Shown piece by piece: positions 1 through 15,100 of a DNA stretch of 64,000 bases (its first letter is position 1; each line of letters starts with the position of its first letter). Below the pieces are notes generated by a model. The model was not told where the DNA came from and did not search any database. It worked only from the letters and a program-made list of their open reading frames with translations. Position numbers and translations under genes: made by a program. The stretch is taken from NCBI GenBank assembly GCA_013397695.1, contig VYZI01000005.1, forward strand, positions 3,340,266 to 3,404,265, given 5' to 3'. This DNA is from Centropus unirufus (Eukaryota > Chordata > Aves > Cuculiformes > Centropidae).

Positions 1-1
1 A

Positions 2-93
<92 letters not shown>

Positions 94-133
94 AAAAGAA
101 AGGAAGGAAGAAAGGAAGGAAAGAAAAGAAAGC
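1..133. repeat. (AAAG)n microsatellite
   Basis: Perfect AAAG tetranucleotide repeat from the first base to about 93, decaying into purine-rich AAAGG/GGAAG units to about 133. The left boundary is cut by the window. Confidence 0.98.
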
Positions 134-3100
134 AAGCCTACAACATAGTAATAAAAGGAAGCTTGAAGTGGGAACAGGCCTTGAATCACCTCGTGAGAAG
201 GGGAATGCTTTGGCTGGTTCATGTCTCTCCCTGTCAAACAGCAGGGCACCCAGAGGTCTATAGTGAACCACACAGTTAGGACTTGATACCCAACTGTATC
301 TGGGTGAAATTCCTGTGCCTCTTGTATTCTCAGTCCCCTGAGGAAAGTCTCACCCACTAGGTACAGGCAGGGATCGTGCAACTCTTCGAATGCACAGGAA
401 TGGATTACTGCCTTCCTTCCCTGCTCTGAGAAAATAATAATTGGGGTTTTTTTTTTCAAGAAAAAGTGGAGGAAAATTCCTCCTTGATTGCTGAGGCACT
501 AATGGCAGAACTCCTCCTCCTCAGTGGGTTTCTTTCCCCACCAAAGCACTTAATCAGGCCAGACCTGCTACCTCCAGCAGCCGCATTCCCACAGGAGCGG
601 GTGCCTGCTGAGGTTGCCTCATGAAATCTCCTCATCACCAGCAAATGGCCCTGATGAAGAAACAGCAGGTGCCGAGTGAAGCCGGCTCTCAGTTAGCACA
701 GAGGTTTACCCGCAAGGCTGGAGAATCCCACCTTTTCTGGCAGTGGGAAGGCTGCTCCGCCGCTGCCCCAGGCATCTCCTGGGCTCTGTCCCGTGGCTGC
801 TCGTGCTGAGGATGCTCAGCCTTGAGCCCTAGCACTGCTGGTGCCAGCACGGCCCTGCACTCCCCAGTTTGGAGCGTGAGGGCTTGCAGCTCCGTGGACA
901 ATGAGGAAACACTGGGATTTCAGGGCTACCTGTGACACAAACTGACTTTGACCATTTTCCTGGCATTGCGCCTGGGTTTTGCTTACAGCAATGTGTCTGG
1001 GCAGGTGCTCACTGCTCATCCTCTGGGAATGTGTGCTTTCATACATGGTGCCCATATGGGGTCCTGTTCCCAATCTGAGTCAATCCTGCTGAATGAGGGT
1101 AGGAAGCACTCACCTCATCTTCCATTCCACGAGTATCAGCGCTTTCCTGCGACCAGCGCCCCTCGGCAGTGTGCGTTTCCAGGCTTACACGACTGCCCTC
1201 CCAACTTTAGGAAAAAGTGACATGATTACAGTCCCTGTCTCCTCTGGATGAATGTCTTCAGTTGCTCAGCAACCTCCACACCAAGATTAAATTAACTTTG
1301 ATTACAATTACAGACAGCACGAATCAGCCTGCACTGTCAGAAGAAAGCAAAGCGCGGACTGTTTTTCCCTAAGGATTTTCTTCCCAAAGCACAGCTCTCA
1401 TGGGGAATCGCATATCCCCCCTTTGCTTTCCGCTGGGTGTGGATGCACCTCAGCCCTGGTGCTTTAAATGTGCAGTGGGACTGAGCACAAAAGAATTTAC
1501 TTACATGCCTGAAAATATTTCCCTGCATGGGAAGGAGAGTCCTAAGTGCTGAAGGCAGCTTTGCTCTTCGCCCAGTGTCCTGAAGCATCCTCTGGTGAAA
1601 CCAGTAGGCTTAAATTCAGCTTCTCATCACTCCTTTTGGGCCCTTGATGTTGTCTCTTCCAGGTCCTCTATTTAAAACATGGGAATGTGCGGTTATTATA
1701 GATAGCTCCACAGCTCCCTGGAGGAGGCTTCCTAGCTGGAGGAGTGTCTCCAAGGTCCCCTTGGGTGATGAGGTGTTGTGGGTTGTTGACCTTCCAGGGG
1801 TCAGATCTATGGGGAGCAAAGTGAGAGGGTTAAACAGCTCTGTCTTCTGTCCATGCTCTCCTCTGCCCGTGCCTGGAACAGATCTACCTGGCTGGCAGGA
1901 TGCTTTTGTGGTACCCGGCATCTCACTGTGTGGGATGCAGTGAGCTGTGCCTGGACAGGCACAAGATCCTCCTGCCTGGGCCTCAGGCCCCTGGAAAATA
2001 AAACGTTGCTTATGTGCTCCTGGTTTTGGGAATGTCAGGCTACACTGCTGCATGCTCTTACACTTCATCTCACCTGCTCCTCTCAAGTGAACCAAAGCAC
2101 CTCCTTCAGTGGGCTTCCCCCTTCTCCAGCCCACCCTGTGGGAGCCCTGCGTGCTGGCCACTGCCAGAGAGCCACTGGTGTTGCCCTGAAGTGCCTGTTG
2201 AGCTGCTTCTTCAGATAAGAACTGCCTTCAGGTAGACGGAGAGGAAACTGGTGCTCAGCACCATATTGGTGTGGGAATAGGAACCCACAGCGCTGGCAAG
2301 TGGCGTGTGAGGCCTGGGGGTAGCTCAAATTGAGATTGGCTTGCTATATGTCTTAGTAGAGGAGCTTCTCTCCTTGGATGAGGAGGAAGAGGAGGGGGAG
2401 AGAGCAGGACAGGGCAAGGAATCAGGTTTTGCTTCTCTCTGTGGTGCCCCGGCCAGGAGACCTGTGCCAAATGAGTATGCAGGAACGCTGTTTGCTGCAG
2501 GAATTGGTCAGCAGCAAATGACTGCTCCCAAGTGGGAGCAGGGAAGGAAGTATGGAGGCTCATTACATTTAATATAATTATTCTGGACTTACAACAGAGT
2601 GTGCGATAAAGGAATTTGGCCTTCTCTCTTTTTCCCTCCTCCCTGCCTTAATCGTCAATGATATAAGGGCCTATTCATACCAGCTGGTGCTAAAATGCAG
2701 CTCTCTGCAGCTCCGCCTCAAACAGGGACCCTCCTGGCTTTGCACAGGCAGAAGAAATATGGCAGAAAAGGTTAAAATTAAGCCTAAAATTTCACCATTC
2801 TGCTGATGTACAGAGGTCTGACACAAGCAGCTCCTACCCTGGCATTCCCAGGCAGGCAGGTCCTTGTTCTGCTGAGGCTGCTGCTCTTCTGGTTTTGCCA
2901 GGGAAGGCTACTCCTTTACCACTCCTGCCCATCACATGGATAAGGGATATAGCCATGGAGGGCAGCAGAGTTGATTTGCCTAGGATTCACCTGCACTACC
3001 TGCAGGATAGCTGAAGAATTGGCCAGGTTGTCCCGGAGAAAGGTAGGATCCGGGGGCTTTGATCCAACCCCTCCCTCCCTAGCTCTTGGTTTGCCTTCCT

Positions 3101-6100
3101 TGTTTATTGCTGAAGGAGATGAAGGTGACCAAAAAGCCGTGGCAGCACTGTGCTGCTTCCCTGGGCACATGCCTCTCCTTAGCACCTTGTGCACTAGGGC
3201 TGCATCCCCTTTCCTGGCACAGACCCTCCATGTCCCAGGTACCTCTGGGTCTCCCGGGGCTTGTCCACATGAGGCAGCCTGGGGCCATCTCCTGCCAGAT
3301 GCCCTCATGGTTTACGCAGACAGATTCCTGGGTCATGGCAGTGGGCGGCTACCTGCCTCCAGGAAAGCACGTGGTCATCATCCATCACTGCTCACAGCCG
3401 TCTTTCAGTGTCTGTTTTCTCTCTCTTGTGAGTGTTTTGATGTTTCCTGACACTTTCACCTTCCTCTTCTCTGGGTGCACCCAAGGGAAATTGTCTTTGA
3501 CTCACATTCCCCTTTCACTGTGACGCATTTCATTCCTGCTGCAGTCTGCCCTGACCATTTGCCTCAGTACAGCACATCAGATACACTGGAGTCTGCCAGG
3601 ACTTGCCTTTCCTACTGGTATTTCTTATGAGAGGAGCCTTGGCATAGTCCACATCTCACAGACTTTATCTTGGTCTCACACTTTGATCTTGGGATCATCA
3701 AGAAGGCTCAGGTCCATCCTCACCTTTTCCTAAGGTCAGAGTGGACATTCACATGCCTTAAATTTGGCTTTTTTTTCTGTTCCTTGCTGTAAACTTTGCA
3801 AACATCTCACACCTTGATTTATTCCAGCAGAAAATATTCTCTGGGGTTGATATGTCTCCAGGAGTGGAAGGTTTATCTGTCTGTGCTTCCAGCATTACAT
3901 TTACTTGCATCCCTAAGCAGCTTGATTTAACCAAAGTCCCAGTCTTGTACACTGCTCCTCATTTCCAGTGCTGGAAGTAGCTTAGGACACTTTGTTCTTG
4001 CAATCTGGCCATTCTTTATTTGCCTTCAAGTCACTCTGCACCCAACCCCACTCAATGTTTGGCAGGAGTGGCTGGACCCTCCCTCCCGGGAGGCTGACGC
4101 ACACAGCAGTGGTGACCAAGCCAGCCTTTTCTTCCACTGAACTGTCTTTGTTGTATCCTGCTGCACGGGAGCCACCTCCTGCTGCATGGACACGTGAAGC
4201 CACCACTACTGCACGTTGCAGACAGTCAGTGTGGTCAGCCACGTCTCCTTCCTGGTGCCTCCTCCTGGCTGGTGATTAGGCTGTGCATCCTGCTGGCACC
4301 CAAGGTGGCCCAAGGTAACCATCCATCTCCTCCCTGTGCCTCTCAGGGCTCTGCTGCAGCAAGGCCCAGGCCATTGCCTCTGCATTACAGATCCTCAGAG
4401 TCCCTTTTCCATGGCGGTGTATGGAAGCACCAGCAGCTCTACCTGCCCCCAGCAGGTAGAGGGTTTAGACGTGCTTATTTTCTTCTTGAGACTTCCAAGT
4501 GCTGAAAGCGGACTTCTTTTCTTCATCCCACTGGTCATCAAAGCCAACTGGCTGCGTGCTACAAAAAGAGAGGTTAAGCTATTGCAGAGATGCAAAGGCA
4601 ACACGAAGACGCACTGCTCCAGCAGCAGGGACTGGTGCGTCTGAAATGAGACGTCCAGATGTCCTCATTTCCCCCTCCTGTGTCTCACCAGCCATCAAAA
4701 CATCTTTTCCAGCCATGCAATCCACACATATCAGCCTCCAGCCTCCAGTGAAGTTCCTGTATGTCCTCCGTTTCCCTTTAAGAAGTGTCTATGGCATCTT
4801 TCTCCTATCGAGATGAATCCAACTTTCAGAATACGAAGGACTTTAGGTCCATTTAAATACTTATTTGCTAACACAAAAGCAAGTGACCCTGTAATTTAAT
4901 ATTCTTCTGGAAGTAATCGGATACAAATCCTTTGTTTCTTTTCCTCCTGTCAGCTTGCATTTGTTTAATTTGGCTTTCGTGGCACGAAGTGACGGATCCC
5001 ATGTTCCATTTTTACAGATAGTAAAACTCTGGGATACTTCTTTCTGCATTGTTAAAAATTCATGTATTCTCCCCATTCACTCGTACATCACTGTTGTGTC
5101 AGATTACCGACCCCCTTAAGAATAAATGCATTTTAATACAACTGACCCAGAAACCTCCCAGACGGGAGATAAAGTGTAGCTCCGAGAACCAGCTGAATTT
5201 GCTGTAGCTTGGAGAGGAACCGGAGAAGGGTCTAAAGCGGGCAGTGGCTCGGTGCCACAGCTATTTCCTATTAACAAGCCTCCCGCCATGTCCACATTTC
5301 CTGATGCTCACAGCAGTCTCATCCCAGGGCGATGTTGCTCCTCTGGGTGGGAAGAAGCTCACGCAGAGCTTTCTGCAATGCTTTTCCAGAGGTTCAGATG
5401 CAGGGGAGGATAAGGATTCATTCCTGTGCAGAGCAGGTAGTGGGGCTGTCCCGGAGACCAGGTATCCTGTCACGAGGCCCAGCAAGCACCAAGGGCAGGA
5501 TAATTCAAGGACAGGTATTACTCAAACTCAGTGTCTGCAGGAGCCGGGGAAATGCACTGCAAAAAAAAAAAGCCTCGTACTCTGTTTCCTGGCTGGCAAC
5601 ATTCCTGGCACTTCTCTTCAAAGAATATTTTTCAGAGAATAGGAGAAGCAGCAGGAAGTTGCAAATTCAACTTTGTATGGAAACGTGAAGCTGCAGAAGG
5701 CAGGAGGAAAAAAAAAAATACTGTCCTTCTTTTGCTAGAAATCAAGACTTTTTTTTTTCCATATTTCATCCTGTTACTCTTGCTCCCTGCCCATTTTATC
5801 AAGTTGGTTTAGACTGATTTCTATGAAATGCGTTTGAAGCTTGAAGGAATTGCTCTGTTATGAGGACCACAGGCCAGCGCTGTTCTTGCTTTCAGGTTTT
5901 CGAGTTGCGTGTTTGGGTCCCTGTGGGTGCCTCCAGGTCAGAGGAAATGTCTTCAGAGTATGGCAGTGGCAAATTGTATGGGGGAAATTTGTGTCATGTT
6001 CGGTGAGTCCGGTTACTCGTGTTATTTAACACCTTCTCCAAGCACCACAAGCCTTAGGTGCTTAATCTCTGTGCTGTAATGCAACAGTGACCAAATAAAG

Positions 6101-9100
6101 ACCTTTTAAGGCAAAATTTCTCATCATTTTTGAGCTGCATGTTGAATATTATCTCCAAGTAGTTTATAATGGCCAAGTCATTATTAGTCCTAAGATGCTG
6201 GTCCTGCAGTGGCCCTGACAATGACCTTGCCTTGTGGGAACAGCAAATGCGGTGGATGCTGCTATTTAGGAGGCGGCCCCTTTGTTTGATTTGCGACCAT
6301 GGCCAGTGAGGCTGTGTGGGGTGTGGGTCTGTGTCCACAGAAGAGATGGAGCTTCCAACCAATGAACTTCCCACACAGCAATGCTGAGGGCACCAGGGCA
6401 GTCCTTCACCCTCGCAATGCGCTTTGTACTCACCCTCAAAGGGACCAAACCACCCATGGCCCTCTTCCCATTTCCCGTGTACACAGGTGGGGAAGGTGAT
6501 TTTGCATGAACTGGGAGGCAGCGCGTCTCATTTAACCTACTAACCCAGCAAGGGCCGAGCCTTTCCTCTGTTTTGTTACTGATGATCTGATTCATCCCTA
6601 CAGTGGTGGAGGGGATGAATCAGAAAGCAGCTAAGTCCATTTGCTTGATCTTCCAGGGTAGCAAAGACTGGGTAGGCTCTTCTAGTCTGTATTTCTCTTC
6701 CCTGAGGGGGTATGAAAGCCAAGAGGAGAAAATAGCTGAGGTCTCAGATCTTGGGTTGATTTTGCAGCATGGGGAAAAAAAAAAAAAAAGAAAGCAAATT
6801 TCTCCTCTTGTGTAGAGCTGAAGAACATTTGCTCTGGAAGCCCTTGAAAGAAAATGAACAAGGTGCAATATGGTGTTGTTTGTACAGTCAGTTTTCTGCG
6901 AAAAACTTCTCTTTAAATGGTTACGGAGATCTGGATAATGTTGATCACACATGTGGATTTATGGACTATGCAGTAGCCGGGATAATATTGCCTTCAACAA
7001 AGGGGGCAATAGTTCTGCTGGTATTATGGAACAAAGCAGGCATCAGAAATATTCGTTTCTGAGAGCCACTCTCTTCTCTCCGATACGAGCAGGCGCACAC
7101 ACATGCATATATATACATATATATACTAGAGTTTATTTAGATCTAAGGCCCATTAAACAACCTGGCTTTAAGACTCATGATGAGATTAATCGGGCATGGT
7201 AATTACATGTGCTTGAAGATTACTTAGCAATTATACTTGAAGATACCAAGAATTTCTATGATGAATTACCTTAGGATTTTAATTCTGAAAGAGGTAAGGA
7301 CAAGGTTAACAGAGGTCTAGTTTGAAGACAGTCAAGCACTGGGTAATTATCCTGTGCTGCTGTATATTTACAGCGTGCACTGCTGCCATGAATCTTCAGA
7401 CCTGTTGCAATGTAATTATTTCTGTTTTCCATAATAGGAAATTAATTCTGCACCATGACTTGGGATTCCCTGCTCAAATCCATGGATATTTCTTATTTGT
7501 GGTCCGAGGAGGGGATGTGGCAATCTCTCAGGTCACCACAGGTGACCTTAGGCATCAAGATGTGGATTAAGATGCTACATCTCAGGCGCTTATTTGGGGA
7601 AATTTCATAGAAGAAAATTTAAAAAATTGAAATGTCAGAAACCAAAACATTTAAGTTCTTGAAAAATGTGGTTTAAGGGGCTGCTGCTTGCCTGTGTCAG
7701 CTGAATTAAGGAGAAGGTGGAGGCCAATCATACAGGAGCACAGTTTTTTCGCCTACAAAAGTCTACTCTATGCATTAAAATCAAAGAGGTCGCATCATTC
7801 TTCTGCTGTCCTCAGCCCCTCAGGTGATATGAGGCTGTGATTCTGGTGGGATGAAGCGGGGGGCCTCAGACTGACGGGGGACCAGGGGGTGGTTTCAGCA
7901 GGCAGGCTTGGCGCATGGGGTATGCAGTGCCTGCATGGGCATCCCTGGGCACAGCGTCAGGCCACTGGTGCTCAGACAAGACCAGCACCTTCCTCATGGC
8001 AGGCAACAAGGGGAGCCCAGCGCATCTTCAGCAATATTGCTGAGTGATTTCAGTGGGGTTTGGTCTCCAGGACCCAGGCAGTGGGAACAGGGGAGAACTT
8101 GGGGTTGAATGTAATCTCCGCAGCACTTAAGTTCCCAAGTAAATATCTAATTAGAGAATGTTTGACTTCAATAATAGATGAGCAAGATATCAGGAGACAT
8201 GAGAAGTGGCAAAGTACATCTATAGCAAAGTCTTTACAACGGGGGCATTTTTTGGCCTGCCCTCCTATTTAAGATATTCACGTAAGTGGAAAAACCATGC
8301 GTCCAGCTGCTAAGGGGAGGGCATGACTTTCCTTGCTCTTGCTCTAACAATTTGGAGGCACCCATCAACAAACCCACCCTCATCAATTCTGCATCTTCCT
8401 GAAAATGTACTTTTAAGCACCTTAATTGCATTGCAGAGATAACCCTGCAGGCAAAGTGACAGGAAGAGAAACCATATGGAGCAGTTTGGCGGTCGGGCTC
8501 TTTGTTTTAAATCAATCAAACATCTGCGGCTAATGTAGCTTTGGGCTGCTCCTCAGGAAACATTAGCCCTATTAGTCTGGGCTGGCAGGAACACAAAATA
8601 ATATATTTATGGACAAAGCACATGTGCATTACTGCTGGAGAGCAAGCGGTGGAGGAGGAGGAGGAAGAGAAGGTCTGTGGTCAGCACTTTGACTTCTCCG
8701 GAGATCAGCTCCAACACGCCAAGAGCCAGCACAGAGAGGCGTGTGGTCCTGTCTCCTTGCCCCAGCCTGTGCTGTCCACTCCTTGTCCAGCTGCAACCTC
8801 AACATCCACTGACCCAAGCCCAAAGGGGAAACACCACCAAAAAGTAGGTGGGCAGCTTCTTAGAGGGAATGAGATGGGGTAGTGTGGTGTGATGTAGGAG
8901 AAGAGCACTGAGGAGCGGGGCCGATCATGGGGCGATGGCTGGCTCCCACAACTCCGCATCCCGGCGGGGCTGATGTATGCCGTGATGTTTGTGCAAGCAC
9001 AGCACAGGGATCACTCTCATTGCGTACAGATGGAGGCAAGGATTGTGCATGAGAGCAGCAGGGCCTTACTGGGCTGAGACCAGTTTCAGACCAATGGCTA

Positions 9101-12100
9101 TGAAAAACAGAGGTGGGCTGGTCCCCATATAGTGTTCCCTTTTAAATCTAGACAGCTTCCAGGCGGTTTTTCCCCCATTCCTTCCATGTGAAGTCTTTAG
9201 GCATGCTCACATACAGTCCCAAGGAGGAGGTGGGACATGGAAAGGGTAACAAGGTCTTTCCCTTTACACTATTGTGCAAATAAGTATATACTGGCACATG
9301 AATCCATAAAAGAGAGGCACAAGAACACAAGCCCACTTGCCAGCACCTCCCTAGTGCATCTACCCACCCCCCAGGTAAATTCCAGTTCCCTGGGAAACTG
9401 AGAAGCACAGCTAAGAGGAAGAAGAGCAAGAGCCTTGGGACTACCTTGTAGCTGGCCACTGCCATGGTACGGGAGGGAATTTGCACTAGCAAAATCTTAA
9501 AAGGTGTGAAAATACTGCATATAATCTTAATTAACTCCCAACCACAGATGTAGGCTTCCTTCTTTCTATACCCTAGAGGGGAAAACTAGAAAGCCTAAGA
9601 CATTGAGGGGCATAAGGCAGAGATCTGTATTTAAGGAAAATACATCATTAGCATGTTTTGATTCTGCCAAGACAAATTGTTGTGAATCCTGAAAACAAAA
9701 ATAACTATTGAATTTAAGAAAAAACCCAAACTTATTCAGACTAAGGAGTTTTATACTAGGTAGGCTGAGACAAATCTTAACTCTGACCTTTAGTGACACT
9801 ACAGACTAATCATGTAACTATGACATTTCGACTAACTTTTTGGTCCAACACCAGATGATCTTTATTTCCAAAATATAATCTAATTAGTCCTTTTTAGTCT
9901 TTTCTGATGCTATCAGCACTGGGCAGAGTCAGGGATTTGAGGTTTGCCTTAACTGCAACTTTCCAAATTTTTAAGTGCTTTATTCCATCTTTGCACTTTT
10001 TCAGATTATAATGGCAGAGGTAGGGAAGAGGAGGATGGCAGCATGTTCAGTTTGGGTATTCTTTTTTTAACCATGCTTCCATGGATGCGTTTAGTGTTAG
10101 CGTGCATGTATCAGTATGACAAGTTTCCTCTTATGCCCAACTTGAAAATGTCAGATTTGTACAGGCACTCTGAAATGCAGAAAAAATACTGTTATAGGCA
10201 GGAAATGCAATCGTTTAAATCTGGAGAATACCAGTGGTGTTTACATTTTTGTTTTTCTGTGAGCATGTTCTTTGGTAAGCTGTGGGTTTCTTGCAGGGTC
10301 ACAGAGAAGCTAAAATGGTTGGGTCAAGCAGAGTTCCTGAAGCAGGTAACTCAGCACATCCTGCAGACCTCTCTACTGCTTCTGAAACTTGTGTCTCCTC
10401 ACACATCCTACGTCATCGTTCTGTCCACACCCTCTCCCTGTGCCTCTCATGCATACAATTCCCATGCAGGCACGTAGGTGCTCCCACCACCCTCCACCCT
10501 CCTATTCCTTTCACAGCCCTTGGGCTTCTTGAAAATGCACGTCAACTCCCAATGTTTTCAGTGGCACTAAGACCATTCCTGCCCCCAAAATAGCTCCATT
10601 TCAGAGCAGACATGAACTTCCACCTTCTTCTTTAGGATTGGATTAATTGGCCCAACTCATGACCCTCTTCTCCCAGGAGGGAGTTCCACCTGTTATGGAA
10701 TAGGTCAATCTCTGGGAGAGCCACTGCTGTCTTTTCCCTTCCCAAAGTCTTACAAAGCTTCAGGTGCTCAACCGCGGGACAGGGACTCACCATCCTTTGA
10801 GCGCTCATAAATGCAGCCTGTGTGAAATAATTTGACTCTGAGGATAAACTGGAGAAGCATCTACAGATTTCCTCTGGTGCATTCATGGCAGAGCAGAAGT
10901 CTGAAGACTGCTGCTGCATGTGTCAAAGGATATATTTTCCAAAGTACTTCTAACTCAGATAAATTATCTGATTTATTTGCAAATTATTTGAAAATCCATC
11001 CTCTGCTCAAGAGAGTAAGGGCTGTAATCATGTGAGAGATCCCTTGCGTCTGCACCAGTCACCCGCCACCTTCTCAAAGCACAAAGAAACATCATAGTTC
11101 TCAGCCACCTCTCATCATGCAAAACACACCAGTCGAGTTTGAATGAGGGAACGGAGGGATAGCTCAGCTGAACAAGGAAACTGCTGCCTATGGAAATTCC
11201 CAGTGTGGTTGAGGGGCCTCCTGGGAGGATGGGAGGAATAAATAAGAGGTCTTTCTGGGAGGGAAAAATGGTAGAAGGCAGTTTGCTTTGAAAATAACGT
11301 GTGCCATGATGGGGAAACACATGGGGTAACAGCTGCCCCACGGTTCTCTTGGTGGCTCAGGAGAGCTGGCATCTGTGTTTTGTGGTTCACAGAGCAGGAT
11401 GAGGTCCCAGGAGCTTGAATTGACTGAATTTCCACAATTCCCCACTGAGGATATTACTATTAGGCGTCATCCTGGCCTATGTGGTCGAAGGCAACCATGA
11501 GATATACCATGTATGTAATCATCACCTATAACAAGGGGGAGATTTTTCTTTCTTTACCTGTACTTTGTGAAAACTCTTTTTGCAAGGAAAGAGTGTGGAA
11601 GCTTCTCATCAGCAATGACAGCAGCTAAAAGCAAGGGCAACAATCTTTCCTTGCACGACTGAAGGTCTCTCGTGACCCCAGAGAGCTGATACTGCAGAAA
11701 AGGTCTCAGAGAATAGTCAGTGTAATTCCAAGTTTGGTTTGTCCTACCGCCAACTGCTTGGAAGACTTCAGCGCTGGACCAGTGTCTGAAGTGAAGGACA
11801 TGGAAAGATAATGATGCAAGGAGAAATTGAGTCTTTTGGCATGACTGTTTGTTGCTGTGGGGAGAGGGAGGGGGTGGCTACCCTTGTAGAGGTTTGTCTC
11901 TGAATGAAGAGGAGCGATAAACAATGCGGTGGCCCCACATACGTTTGAAGATGGTCTGATAAAAGTCAGAAACATTCAGAAACAGATACAGGGGTGGGAT
12001 GTGATGCCAGGGAGTTGTCCCACTGCCTTCACACCCGTTTGAACAAGATCCGTGGTCTGCTGCTCCCGAGGAAAAGGAATGAGCAGGGCTGGTACCAAGC

Positions 12101-15100
12101 CAGCTTTGGCCCGTGGTGTCCAGGTTGGGTCTTGTTTGCTTCTTGGCCCTTTGTTAGTTCTTCAGGGATGAGGCTGCAGGTGGGCTGTGGCAGCCCTTTG
12201 CAAACAGGTGGCAAGGAGGGGATTTTCTGAGCTCATGTGGTGGGGGACCAGATAAGGTGGGCTGATAGTGGCTCTTTGCACCTTCACCCTGACCACCAAC
12301 GCCTCTGTGAGCTTTGCAAGACCCATTGTCCAGAAACATAAAGAGTGCCCCTAACCTTCCCCTTTGGTACCAAATCAAAGTGTGTTTGCTTTCTTTTGCT
12401 TGAAGCATGATCTGTAATTATTAACCTTGCAGAAGGGCTTAGGGTTTACTCCGTGGGTTATTGCAGAGCACCTTGCTCCAAGAAAGTGCTCTGCGCCAAT
12501 TGGGGGGCTTGTTTGCTCCTCGGCATTCCTGTAAGATAAGAAAGACATTGAACAATGGGAACCCGAGTCTTCCTCCCCCCCCAATCCCCCACTCGTTGGA
12601 CATTAATTTGATTCATGGTACTTTTTGTTTGCCACTGATGAGTAATGAGCTATTTCATCTCACTCCAGGTCTACGCAGAAATGATTGGTACACATCAAGC
12701 AATGTAAAAGATATAGAGATTTAACCCCTTTGCCCAACAATGTGCTACTAACGTAGTGTGGGGAGAAGCCTTTTTTTTTAAATTTACCTTTGATTAGGGA
12801 CATACATTTTTGGAGTGACAGCCTGCCAGAAATACAGTGTTACACAAGCTCTCATCATGTGAACCAGCATCCTGGAGTAGCTCATTTTTGTCTCTCAAGG
12901 TCATTTTCTTATTACGCAATGGCACAAGCAAGGCAGGGAGTAAAAGGGTAAACAGGCGATGAAGGTTTGGATGCACTCACAGGAACACAGGGCCTTTAAC
13001 ACTGTCCATCTGAGTATACAAGTTTGAAATATTACCCACAGTTTCTCACAATTTACTCATTTTTTGTGCAGACTAGGGCACGGAAGTGCCATCCATCCCT
13101 GCACACCTTGGGGTCCTGCTCTCCCCGTGCCAGGCTGCAGCCGTGTGAGGAAGGAAACGTGCTAATACTTCTTTCCCACCGATCCATAGCATGGAGCATC
13201 TGCTTCGGTCCCATACTGAGCAGTCACAGCCAGAAAACTCCATGCCAGGTCAGCTTGCTGGTCCATGCAGCCTAGTCCCCTTTCTCCAGTGATGCCCAGT
13301 ACAGCAGAGGCTTGCTGCCATTGGCACCAGGATAGGTTACAGGTAGTGCCCCCGTGGCCAGCAGGCAGCCTTTCCTCACGCTTTCCACTGCCCTCCAAGT
13401 GCCAGCAGGAGAATAGATGTGCGGGTTAACAGTGGTGCCGAAATGGTGATGGTTCTCCAGAGCCCTCTGAAGCTGACTCATAGGACAGAGCCGAGCCAGA
13501 GCTGACAGGGGGATAGAAATCAGGGCCCTGATGAGCTTCTCTGTCAATTATCTATTTATTTTGTGCACCATCTTCTCCTTCTGCCTGTTGGCAACAAGGA
13601 GAACTCATAAATGATGGTAATAAATGCAAAATGACAGCTAATCTTAATTGACCAAAGCTTCCCTCAAAAGCCTAGGTCATGCTGGATGTGATATGCTCTA
13701 AATGTAAAAATATAAGCCAGGAAATTAAACTGGCAGTTTCATGCGCTTTCAGTGGGGTGGGGTTTGTGCTGCCAAGCAACAAAATCAAGGTGGGATCTGG
13801 CCGGCAGGAGGATTTTTTCCCCCCAAACAGGAGCTCTGCAGTTGAGTGGCCTCATGTTGCTCTGCTGCCCCACCGTCTCTGCTCCCCAAACTTGCAAATT
13901 TGGGCTCTGAAGTGGCACTACTTGGTGTGTGGGGGGGTTCTTTTCTGCCTAATCTAACCTCTGGGCATCTGCCACCTGCTTGGTGCAGCCACTGCACTCA
14001 GACACAGTCGAGATGTGCCCTGTATTTTGCCAGGGATATTTTACCTTGGTGGGTTACTTATTTCCTGTCCACCTATAATGCACCGTAGACTGTTATTTTT
14101 CCAAGAAAACATTTCTCCTCCCAGGAAATGGGTGTTGGTAACAAGGTGTTCCCTTGAGTCCCATCAACTCCAGCACATTTCTCACTGGGGATGCTTGGGG
14201 GACTCGCTGGGGCCAGAATAGGGGGAAGGAGGAGGAGAACCAGCACTACCCTATCTGTTTCGGGACAGGCAGGCAGTGCTTGGCGCACTGCTGGCAGACC
14301 TCCCATCAGAGAATATCCCAAAACTGCAGTGCTTTCCACGTCTTCCCACAGAAGCTGTGTGTTATGGAGCCGAAGTTGCGGCGGCTGCTCCTGCTCCCAC
14401 CTGGGGCTTGCAGCATACATCTCGCTCCCCCTATTTCTTGGTTTGGCGGACAGAACCCGGGATGCTGGGGCTGGGACACATGAAGGATGAGGGCCAAAGG
14501 AGAGGGGAAGGTGAAGAAGGAAACCTGAAGACAACAGCATTTTTGCAGCCCTGGCAGGATGCTCCTGCTTGGGGTTTCTTCCCCTCTTCCCAGCTTGGGT
14601 GGGCTCCTTTCCCAGCACCTCCCCCTGCCATGCCAGCTGTGCTGGGGTTGCACTGCAGCACTTCCCTGAGAGCATCCCAGAGACTTCAAAACCTCCTTGT
14701 TCTGGCAGAATGACTTGCAGCTTTTTTGAAAGTTGGCAGGCAGCCCCAGTGCTTTACCGTGGGAAGAGGGTTAACCCCTTCCCTCCTTTTTTTCCTTCTC
14801 TCCCTTTCCCCCAGCCCAGTTCATCTTCCTGCCGGTTTGACCAAGAACTGACAGGGAGGAAGGACAGAGGAGGAAATAGTTTAATATAAAAAATATTTAG
14901 CTCTCATGGCTGTGCAACTCGGGCAGATAAGAAGGCAGCCTTGGACTGACAGCCTGAGGTTTCATCCATCATGAGATAAAATTATTTGCACGTGATTTTT
15001 GAAAGGGGCAATTACTGAGGATTTAGGGGTCAGTTAGCTGGTTGGGGGAAACAAAAAAATTTAGGAGTAGGAAGAAAAGATTTATCCTCCAGGCATTGCA

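Noticed and set aside
1616..2218. 181-codon minus and 121-codon plus open frames
   Set aside because: Overlapping on opposite strands, low-complexity Ser/Pro/Gly translations, no homology recognised.
14073..14713. Overlapping open frames of 127-200 codons on both strands
   Set aside because: Stop-poor, locally GC-rich sequence with mutually overlapping frames, no recognisable domain and no splice context; treated as chance.
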